Assembly: GCA_013360465.1 (NCBI GenBank)
Contig: JABWBO010000020.1
Span: 1 to 50,337 of the forward strand
Direction of reading: 5' to 3'
DNA length: 50,337 bases
Source of the DNA: Anaerolineae bacterium
GTDB lineage: Bacteria > Chloroflexota > Anaerolineae > Aggregatilineales > Phototrophicaceae
In this document: piece by piece, positions 43,050 through 50,337 of the stretch
Layout: each line of letters opens with the position of its first letter
Numbering within the stretch: position 1 is the first letter of the stretch
Made by a program: the position numbers and the translations under genes
Notes under the pieces: generated by a model
What the model was told of the DNA's origin: nothing
Seen by the model: only the letters and a program-made list of their open reading frames with translations
The model's database searches: none

Positions 43050-43514
43050 TCACCCCGCCGATTCGACGTAATCGCGCCGGGCGCGCTCCGCCAGGTGGAA
43101 GAGCGGCGTCTCTTCCAGCGGCAGATCGTTGACCGCGTGCCAGTACGCCGCCATCAGCATGCCCAGGGCGTGATCGCCGCGCGGACCGCCGGGTTCGTCG
43201 CTGCACACAAGGATCTCCGCGCCGGGCAGCGCCGGCAGGTCGATCAGCGCCGTCACCCCCGCCGCATAGAGCGCCCAGCGCGGCAGCGGACGATGCAGCA
43301 GCGTCTCACGGCGGACAGCGCTGCGGATGGTGAAGCGCACCTGCCGCCCGGCATCGGCGTCGATCAGCTTGACGAATGCCGCCCCGTTGAAACGAACCGC
43401 CGCCCAGATGTCGCGCCCCGGCACGCACACCAGCAGGTCCGGCGCATCATGGGCGCACAGCGATTGATACTGCACCAGCAGCCGCACAGGCGGATCGTTG
43501 CGTTCTTCGGTCAT
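43050..43514 (-). CDS. Hypothetical protein, possible GHMP/galactokinase-like fragment
   Basis: A 154-residue protein. The run RWALYAAGVTALIDLPALPG followed by ILVCSDEPGGPRGDHALGML and LFHLAERARRDYV is reminiscent of the middle of galactokinase-type GHMP kinases (W-x-x-Y-x-x-GV, then the P-x-GxG phosphate loop region). The phosphate loop is not canonical, and both the N-terminal substrate-binding part and the C-terminal domain are absent. It may be a degenerate or divergent fold, and the likeness is weak. It ends 52 bases before the methyltransferase gene on the same strand, so an insertion there could have removed its 3' part. Confidence 0.55.
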   Translation of the reverse strand: MTEERNDPPVRLLVQYQSLCAHDAPDLLVCVPGRDIWAAVRFNGAAFVKLIDADAGRQVRFTIRSAVRRETLLHRPLPRWALYAAGVTALIDLPALPGAEILVCSDEPGGPRGDHALGMLMAAYWHAVNDLPLEETPLFHLAERARRDYVESAG

Positions 43515-43543
43515 TGCGCCTCAGCTTCCTCACGGACGCCTAC

Positions 43544-43564
43544 TGTAGCACAAATTCTGCTACA
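43544..43564. promoter_or_regulatory. Dyad TGTAGCA-N7-TGCTACA in divergent promoter region
   Basis: Perfect 7-base arms (43544-43550, 43558-43564). The right arm overlaps a -10-like TACAAT (43561-43566) reading toward the SH3b gene. It lies between the kinase-like fragment and the SH3b gene and could serve as an operator for both. Confidence 0.45.
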
Positions 43565-43603
43565 ATCGACACTACCGTTGACGCTGGTTGGCAAACCACC
43601 TGC

Positions 43604-45004
43604 ATGGGAACACCGAGTCACCCGCTGAATCCGCTGCATTTCACACTGCGCCGCGCCGTCGCGCTGCTGATATTCGCTGCCCTGGCGGGTGCGGCGCTGT
43701 CGCCGCTCCGGGCGCAGGACGGTCTGCCGCTGATGCCCGCCGAGCAGTGCGCCCCGGTGCTGACCCACCTGTGGACGACCGCCAGCAACGCCTGCGTGAA
43801 CAAACCCGCCGGCTACGCCTGCAACGGCGGCGCGCCGGCGGGGGTTGAACCCTCCGCCGCGCTCGGCGCTTCCTTCGCGCCCGTCGGAGCGCTGGTCGAG
43901 GCGTCCACCCTCGACGCCATCGACACCCAGCCGATCCAAGTCGAAAACGTCAGCGCCGGCATCGTCTGGCTGCGGCTTCAGGACGAGAGCAATGCGACCT
44001 TTCTGCTGATCGGCGACATCACCCTGTACGACGTGACGACGCCCGACTTCCCGCCCTGGACGCGCAGCCTGCTGGTCACCAATCCCGCGCCGCCTTCCTG
44101 CGCCGCCGCGCCGATCAGCGGGATGGTGCTGCAAACACCCTACGGTCAGCAGGCGAATCTGGTCATCAACGGCGCTTCGGTGGCGATCATCGGCACGGCG
44201 CTGGTGCGTACCACCGAGTCGGAGACGGTCTTCTCGATGATCTCCGGTCGCGCGACGGTCTTCAGCCAGGGGCAGCGCCAGTCCGCCCTGCCGGGACAGC
44301 AGATTCGCGTCAGCTACCCGCCGGGCAATTTCTCCTTCCCGATCAGTGCGCCCAGCCTGCCGGAGCTGATCGACCCGGTGCCGCTGCAAAACCTGCCCGT
44401 CGCCCTCTTCGACCGCCCGCTGCTGCTGCCGCAGCCCGGCTACCTGACCACCACAGGAACCGTCAATCTGCGGACTGCCCCCGATGTCTACGCGGCGCTG
44501 CTGCGCGAGCTGCCCGGCGGCGAAGTCCTCACCCTGCTCGGTGCCAACCCGGATCAGACGTGGTATCACGTGCAGCTCGACAGCGGCGAGACCGGCTGGG
44601 TCTTCGCCGAACTGCTGGTGCGCAACATCGGCGCGATCAGCGCGCTGTACACCGCCACCCCGCTGCCCCCGCAGCGCCTTGGCGAACTGGGGACGCGCGC
44701 CCGCGTCCGCGCCGCCGATGGAGCCAATCTGCGCAGCGGACCGGACCTCGGATTTAGGGCGATTGCCCGCGTGGGCAGCGGCACGCTGGTCGATCTCATG
44801 GCGCGCAGCCCCTACAGCCCGGACTGGCTGAAGGTCAATGTCGGCGGCACGGTGGGCTGGATGTCGCTGCTCACGCTCGACACCCAGGCGTTCCTGGAAG
44901 CCCTGCCCATCGACTGGAACGCCCCGCTGCCGCCCACGCCGACGCCGCTGCCGGGTTCGTTCGGCAATGCCTTCCCTGACCCGGAAGGAGAAACGGGAGA
45001 ATAG
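43604..45004 (+). CDS. Secreted protein with two SH3b domains
   Basis: A 466-residue exported protein. The signal peptide contains RRAVALLIFAALAGAALSPL with cleavage near RAQ. The N-terminal 270 residues are not recognised. Two bacterial SH3 domains follow: TTTGTVNLRTAPDVYAALLR to TGWVFAELLV (about 295-350), and ARVRAADGANLRSGPDLGFR to VGWMSLLTLD (about 375-430). The tail is Pro-rich (PLPPTPTPLPG). SH3b domains usually bind cell-surface polymers or peptides. The start is ATG 43604 just before the signal sequence; an upstream in-frame start at 43514 is rejected because it would bury the signal. Confidence 0.85.
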   Translation: MGTPSHPLNPLHFTLRRAVALLIFAALAGAALSPLRAQDGLPLMPAEQCAPVLTHLWTTASNACVNKPAGYACNGGAPAGVEPSAALGASFAPVGALVEASTLDAIDTQPIQVENVSAGIVWLRLQDESNATFLLIGDITLYDVTTPDFPPWTRSLLVTNPAPPSCAAAPISGMVLQTPYGQQANLVINGASVAIIGTALVRTTESETVFSMISGRATVFSQGQRQSALPGQQIRVSYPPGNFSFPISAPSLPELIDPVPLQNLPVALFDRPLLLPQPGYLTTTGTVNLRTAPDVYAALLRELPGGEVLTLLGANPDQTWYHVQLDSGETGWVFAELLVRNIGAISALYTATPLPPQRLGELGTRARVRAADGANLRSGPDLGFRAIARVGSGTLVDLMARSPYSPDWLKVNVGGTVGWMSLLTLDTQAFLEALPIDWNAPLPPTPTPLPGSFGNAFPDPEGETGE

Positions 45005-45138
45005 GCGTAGAGCGCCCCTCATCCTGTCCGACTCGATAAATATTTCGAATTCACGATTCGGATGTCACAAACCCTCGAAAAGCACTTACAATGAAGAGGT
45101 CATTGCATGATACGCGGCTCATATGTGCAACCTTATGC

Positions 45139-45171
45139 CTATTGACGAGCAATAGTTGTTCTTCATACGAT
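45139..45171 (+). promoter_or_regulatory. Promoter and overlapping dyad of the ArsR-type gene
   Basis: TTGACG (45142-45147) and TACGAT (45166-45171) with an 18-base spacer. The -35 lies inside the inverted repeat CTATTG-N5-CAATAG (45139-45155), a suitable place for autoregulation. Confidence 0.5.
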
Positions 45172-45205
45172 CACGTGAAACATACAGGTTTTAGGAAGAG
45201 TCAAG

Positions 45206-45593
45206 ATGCACGATTCAAATTCCGCCGGTGACAGCGGTCAGATGACTGACGTTAAGCGCAAGAAGAAATCTGAAGTCATGACTCTGGGGGATGCCCGCCT
45301 GATCGCACGCTATTTCCAGGCGCTCTCCGATCCCACCCGCGTGCGCATGATTCGCGCGCTTGCCGACCAGGAATGGAGCGTTTCCGACCTCACCGTCGCC
45401 CTGGGGATGGATCAGCCGGCGGTCTCGCATCAGCTCAAGTATCTGCGCGAGATGGAACTGGTGAAATGGACCAAGGTGGGGCGGCACGTCTACTACACGC
45501 TGGCGGACCCCCACCTGATCAAGATTCTGCTGTCCAGCATCGCCCGTTTCCAGATCGATGGCGCTGAGCCGCCTGTCTCGCCGGTTCGCAAAG

Positions 45594-45604
<11 letters not shown>
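45206..45604 (+). CDS. ArsR/SmtB-family transcriptional regulator
   Basis: A 132-residue winged-helix protein: FQALSDPTRVRMIRALADQE, recognition region VALGMDQPAVSHQLKYLREM, wing VKWTKVGRHVYYTLADPHLI. The metal-binding cysteines of ArsR-type helix 3 are absent (DLTVALGM replaces ELCVCDL). In the C-terminal helix Asp and His (ADPHLIKIL) of the SmtB alpha-5 site remain, but the second His is missing. It may therefore sense a non-metal signal or act without a ligand. The extended basic N-terminus is unusual. Its last 11 bases overlap the end of the convergent histidine kinase gene. Confidence 0.9.
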
Positions 45605-47128
<1,524 letters not shown>

Positions 47129-47132
<4 letters not shown>

Positions 47133-47812
47133 TCTTCTTCGCGCAGCACGTAACCGACCCCGCGCACCGTATGCACGAGGCGCGCCTCATTGTTCTGTTC
47201 GGTCTTCTGGCGCAGGTAGCGGACGTAGACTTCGATGATGTTGCTTTCGCCGCCGAAATCATAGCCCCACACGCGGTCGAAGATCACGTCGCGGGTGAGG
47301 ACCTGGCGGGGATTGCGCATGAAAAGTTCCAATAATTCATATTCTTTCGCCGTCAGGTCAATCGCCCGGTCGCCGCGATACGCCCGGTGCGTGCCGGTAT
47401 CGAGCGTGAGATCGGCAAAGCGCAGGATTTCCGGCTTGGACTGCGGAGTCGAGCGGCGGAAGAGCGCCCGCACGCGCGCCATCAGCTCGTCGATCTCGAA
47501 CGGCTTGACCAGGTAATCGTCCGCGCCGGCATCCAGCCCCAGGACGCGATCCTTGATGTCGTCCTTCGCCGTCAGCATGAGGATCGGCACTTCGCTGGCG
47601 GCGCGCAGCCGCTTACAGACCTCCAAGCCATCCAGCCCCGGCAGCATCCAGTCGAGTACGACCAGATCGGGCGGGTTGTCGCGGGCAATCGAAAGGCCGG
47701 ACTGACCATCGCGCGCCACGCTGACGCGGTAGCCCTCATAGATGAGCGCGCGCTCCACGAACTGGGCGATTCGCGCCTCATCTTCGATCAATAGTATGCG
47801 TTCCCCAGCCAT
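47129..47812 (-). CDS. OmpR-family response regulator
   Basis: A 227-residue regulator. The receiver domain has [10 protein letters not shown], the phosphoacceptor Asp54 in [13 protein letters not shown], Thr81 in LMLTAKDD and Lys103 in YLVKPFE. The C-terminal winged helix shows [20 protein letters not shown] and [20 protein letters not shown]. It is activated by the adjoining histidine kinase. A TACAAT box lies about 40 bases upstream on the minus strand, with a poor -35. Confidence 0.95.
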
Positions 47813-48001
47813 ACTGCCATCCTGTCGGGAAAAATATCTTCAATCCTTCCATTGTACCCAAAAGCTTTAGAGGAATCTAAATATCGGCTGCAATAATTGG
47901 TGAGAGGGCGCACTGGGCGTTCTTGCAGCCCACCCTGGATGGATGCGCCCCAGCGCCCTGGGACGGGCTACAATAGGGTAAAAGTGAGCATCCGACAGGG
48001 C

Positions 48002-48694
48002 ATGAACATGGCAAAACTGACCCCACAGCAGCTCCTTAACGCCCCTTCGCACGTGCGCACCGCAGCGCAGGGACTGGACCCGGCGACGGCGCTCCTGCGC
48101 GTCTGGCAGTCGGAACGGCTGAGCAAGACCTACGCCGACCTGCTGGACATGCCGGACTATGCGCCCGCCTGCCGCTATTTTCTCAATGACCTGTACGCCG
48201 CGCGCGACTTCAGCCAGCGCGACCACGACACCGAGCGCATTCATCATCTGCTGGGACAGGTGATGCCGCCGGTCGTCGAGCGGTCGCTGGCGGACATCAT
48301 TGCGCTGAATCAGATGAGCCATGCGCTGGACGCCCGGCTGGTGAACGTGCTGGTCGGTCGGCTTGGCGTGACGGAGGCGATCAGCACGGCGCAGTACTGC
48401 CAAGCCTACCGCCTCTGCGACAACCAGGACGCCCGCGCCGCGCAGATCGCGCTGCTGAGCAAGCTGGTGCGCGAAGTGGGCGCGCTGGCGCAGCAGAACA
48501 TGGTGAGCTGGAGCCTGAAGGTGATCAAGGGACCGGCGGTGCGCCTGGGCTGGGGGGAGCTGTTCGGCTTTCTGGAACGGGGCTTCGACGCCTTCCGCAA
48601 GATGCGCGATGCCGCGGCTTTCGCGGCGATCATCGAGGCGCGGGAGGGGGACATCCTGGTACGCATCTTCGCCGGGGAGGATGATCCGTTTTGA
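48002..48694 (+). CDS. Conserved hypothetical protein of the FFLxxLY-type family
   Basis: A cytoplasmic, largely helical protein of about 230 residues. The segment ACRYFLNDLYAARDFSQRDH resembles a conserved block (FFLEELYGPRDFSQRD) that I recognise from uncharacterised bacterial proteins. No catalytic motif is visible. The start is ATG 48002 (or 48008) after ACAGGG; extending to 47897 would add a Cys/Pro-rich non-conserved leader. It stands alone, divergent from the two-component genes. Confidence 0.8.
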   Translation: MNMAKLTPQQLLNAPSHVRTAAQGLDPATALLRVWQSERLSKTYADLLDMPDYAPACRYFLNDLYAARDFSQRDHDTERIHHLLGQVMPPVVERSLADIIALNQMSHALDARLVNVLVGRLGVTEAISTAQYCQAYRLCDNQDARAAQIALLSKLVREVGALAQQNMVSWSLKVIKGPAVRLGWGELFGFLERGFDAFRKMRDAAAFAAIIEAREGDILVRIFAGEDDPF

Positions 48695-48811
48695 GGGGGA
48701 CATCTTGAATTGTGCTGTCGGCAGAAAGGAGTGTATGCCGTTAAGATGCTGTTCAAAAGACCATGTGAGTGCCGCAGAGATGAATCATAGAGACTGTTTG
48801 CAAACTGCTCA

Positions 48812-48891
48812 CCTCACCCCGTTTCGCTGCGCTCAACCGCCCCCTCTCCAATTGGAGAGGGGCAGGAAACCGTCAGGTTTCCGGGGTGAGG
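48812..48891. repeat. Branched palindromic element
   Basis: The outer arms CCTCACCCCG (48812-48821) and CGGGGTGAGG (48882-48891) pair perfectly. Inside are a 22-base perfect palindrome (48841-48862, CCCCTCTCCAATTGGAGAGG plus GG) and a second hairpin with arms GGAAACC and GGTTTCC. The whole could fold as a three-way junction. Similar CCCTCTCC palindromes are common dispersed intergenic repeats in GC-rich bacteria. Confidence 0.6.
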
Positions 48892-48963
48892 TTGTGTGAA
48901 AACCGGCTTTGCAGATACGCTCATAGACCCATCGGTGGCGACGCCGCACCCCGACGCTGACTC

Positions 48964-48996
48964 CCTCCAGGCAGGCAACCACTGCCTGCCTGGAGG
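48964..48996 (-). terminator. Perfect 14-bp hairpin after the SH3b gene
   Basis: The arms CCTCCAGGCAGGCA (48964-48977) and TGCCTGCCTGGAGG (48983-48996) enclose a 5-base loop. It lies 13 bases past the stop codon of the minus-strand SH3b gene. There is no T tract, so termination strength is uncertain. Confidence 0.6.
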
Positions 48997-49009
48997 CGAC
49001 AATGCAGTG

Positions 49010-50023
49010 CTACCGGACGATCAGCTCGACCCAGTAGCGCCCCGGCGTCCCTTCGGCGATCCAGCCGGTGATCCCGGTCGTCAGGATGCGCACGTGCCAC
49101 CAGTTGTAGCCGCCGCTGCACACCGCCGACCCGTCGATAACCTCGAAGGCGACCCCGTCGAGCAGTTCCAGCACCAGCGCGCCGCTCACGCTGGGTTCGG
49201 CGCGCAGCCGGCGCGGCACGCCGTCGCCATAGCTGATCGCTGCCCGCGTGCCTGCCCGCCAGCTCAGCGGATGGGCGCAGGGCAGCGGTGTGCTGGCAGC
49301 GCCAACCCCGCCCACGATCCAGTATTCGCCGGGGTAGCCTTCGCCCACCCAACCTTCGATCAGCGTCTCGGTCACCTGATAGCGCGTCCGCACGCGATAC
49401 CAGTTCAAGCCGTTCCAGCAGCGCGGACCTTCCAGGACGGTCATCAGCGACCCCGGCGGGGCGACGGTGATCACCAGCGCGCCGGGGTCGGCGGCGTCGC
49501 GGACGCGGCTGCCGGTGATGGCGCGCACCTGCCCACCGACGGCGATGCCCTCGCGCGCCGGGAAACAGCCGGTCGTCCCAGGGTCCGGCGCCTGTTCCAT
49601 CAGATACCGCCCCGGCGTCCCTTCGATGACCCAGCCCGGTTCGCCCACCCCGGCGACGCGCCACCAGTTGTAGCCGTTGGCGCAGACCGGACCGTCGATC
49701 AGCCGGACCAGCTTCTCTTCGGCGAAATAGTTGAGCAGCACGCCGGAGACGGAAGGCGTGGCGCGCACATTGACCCCGCCGGTGACGACCACCAGCCCGC
49801 CGATGCGCAGCTGAAGCGGCGCGTAGCAGCCGGACGCCGGCGTGACCACCAGGATCGGCAGGGTCGCCGTCGGCGTGAAGACCGGCGTCGAAGTCGGAAT
49901 CGCCGTCGTCGTGGTGGTCTGCGCCTGCGTGATCTGCGCCGGCGCGGCGATCAACGCGCCGATCAGCAGCGCGATCAGCGTGCCGATCAGCAGATAAGGA
50001 AGGCGAACGGGAGTCTGGCGCAT
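49010..50023 (-). CDS. Secreted protein with multiple SH3b-like repeats
   Basis: A 337-residue exported protein. The signal peptide is PVRLPYLLIGTLIALLIGAL ending near QITQAQ, then a Thr/Pro linker. At least three SH3b-like repeats follow, each ending in a near-identical signature: VVVTGGVNVRATPSVSGVLL to NWWRVAGVGEPGWVIEGTPG; AITGSRVRDAADPGALVITV to NWYRVRTR and EGWVGEGYPG; PRRLRAEPSVSGALVLELLD to NWWHVRIL and TGWIAEGTPG. Each repeat also has a Cys before the N-W pair (VCANGYNWW, RCWNGLNWY, VCSGGYNWW), matched by a Cys earlier in the repeat, suggesting disulfides. The role is probably surface binding. The start is ATG 50023 at the signal peptide. Confidence 0.85.
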   Translation of the reverse strand: MRQTPVRLPYLLIGTLIALLIGALIAAPAQITQAQTTTTTAIPTSTPVFTPTATLPILVVTPASGCYAPLQLRIGGLVVVTGGVNVRATPSVSGVLLNYFAEEKLVRLIDGPVCANGYNWWRVAGVGEPGWVIEGTPGRYLMEQAPDPGTTGCFPAREGIAVGGQVRAITGSRVRDAADPGALVITVAPPGSLMTVLEGPRCWNGLNWYRVRTRYQVTETLIEGWVGEGYPGEYWIVGGVGAASTPLPCAHPLSWRAGTRAAISYGDGVPRRLRAEPSVSGALVLELLDGVAFEVIDGSAVCSGGYNWWHVRILTTGITGWIAEGTPGRYWVELIVR

Positions 50024-50219
50024 GGGCGGTCTCTCCGTCTGAGCGTCTGAACCTGCACGAATGCCTCCTATTGTAGCCGGGATGGCCAGATCGCGCCGCG
50101 ATCCGACCGACTGCGGCGCGACGGGCGTATCTGTCTGTAGGGGCCGGCAACCCATGAGTCACTGAAGTTGCATCGGTTCCTCTATCATGGAGAATAGGTT
50201 TAGACCTGGCGGGATGTAG

Positions 50220-50239
50220 GGACGCGCAGAAGCGCGTCC
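50220..50239. repeat. Hairpin repeat, second copy of the one inside the MITE at 7341-7360
   Basis: GGACGCGCAGAAGCGCGTCC matches the centre of the element at 7341-7360 in 19 of 20 bases. It lies within a 9-base inverted repeat spaced 90 bases apart (50167-50274), but no direct repeats flank that, so a mobile origin is unproven. Confidence 0.5.
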
Positions 50240-50299
50240 CCATATGTAGCAAGTTAGCGACCGATCGATGCAACCCGGACATCATTTGTCGCGTGATCC

Positions 50300-50321
50300 G
50301 CCGGGTGTTTAAACACCCGGC
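50300..50321. repeat. Perfect 22-base palindrome
   Basis: The sequence is GCCGGGTGTTT followed by its exact inverse complement AAACACCCGGC. It lies near the window end, outside any gene. Confidence 0.5.
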
Positions 50322-50337
50322 TACCCGAAAAGACAGG

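Larger units (their letters stand above)
48695..49009. other. 315-base gap with strong RNA-like structures, no gene seen
   Basis: The gap lies between two convergent genes and contains the branched palindromic element at 48812-48891 and the hairpin at 48964-48996. The first 115 bases show no clear feature. Confidence 0.55.
50024..50337. other. 314-base end of window without a gene
   Basis: No coding region is supported. The stretch contains the hairpin at 50220-50239, the palindrome at 50300-50321, and a 9-base inverted repeat GTTGCATCG (50167-50175) / CGATGCAAC (50266-50274) enclosing the first hairpin. Confidence 0.5.

Noticed and set aside
43029-43628. Plus-strand frame of 199 codons overlapping the kinase-like fragment
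   Set aside because: It is basic, without recognisable motifs, and antisense to a frame with better protein-like composition and a ribosome-binding site.

Overview
The window is a GC-rich bacterial chromosome segment. The gene set fits Chloroflexota, most likely an Anaerolineae-type lineage: MalT/AfsR-like ATPase-LuxR regulators, PknB-like kinases carrying 2TM domains, secreted SH3b proteins with Thr/Pro-rich linkers, CUT1 sugar importers without their own ATPase, and a bacterial group 3b [NiFe]-hydrogenase. This placement is inferred from gene content, not from a phylogeny. No rRNA, tRNA or CRISPR array was recognised.

Layout. 1-1959: the end of a zinc-type dehydrogenase and an overlapping CrtU/phytoene-desaturase-like flavoprotein. 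2015-4525: a MalT/AfsR-like ATPase-TPR-LuxR regulator cut by one in-frame TGA. 4712-5995: two rhodaneses. 6016-8668: a P1 (DmpA-type) peptidase and a CaiB/BaiF CoA-transferase on the minus strand, separated by a MITE-like element with 18-bp inverted ends and 10-bp direct repeats. 8828-23058: a sugar-polymer locus with two GH43 enzymes, a GH2 enzyme, two substrate-binding protein/permease sets and a LacI regulator. Nearly identical candidate operators sit at the start sites of two strong promoters on either side of the LacI gene.

23098-37568 (minus strand) holds two complete [NiFe]-hydrogenase operons back to back. The upstream one (37568 to 28821) encodes a ten-gene membrane complex with subunits like NuoJ, K, L, N, A, B, CD, H and I plus a HycI-like protease. 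It keeps both nickel-binding CxxC motifs, so it should be a group 4 energy-converting hydrogenase, but it has complex I-like separate J, K and A subunits and only two antiporter-type subunits. The downstream one (28670 to 23098) is a cytoplasmic group 3b (sulfhydrogenase-type) NAD(P)-linked hydrogenase with a cyclic-nucleotide-binding-domain protein, a DUF302-like protein and its own maturation protease. Together they could couple NAD(P)H oxidation or reduction to H2 and to an ion gradient.

37760-50023: a LURP-one-related protein, a small membrane protein, a Ser/Thr kinase with two 2TM domains, a solitary DNA methyltransferase of unusual architecture next to a possible GHMP-kinase fragment, two secreted SH3b proteins, an ArsR-type regulator, an OmpR/histidine-kinase pair and a conserved hypothetical. 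Intergenic regions contain many strong palindromes, some repeated within the window.
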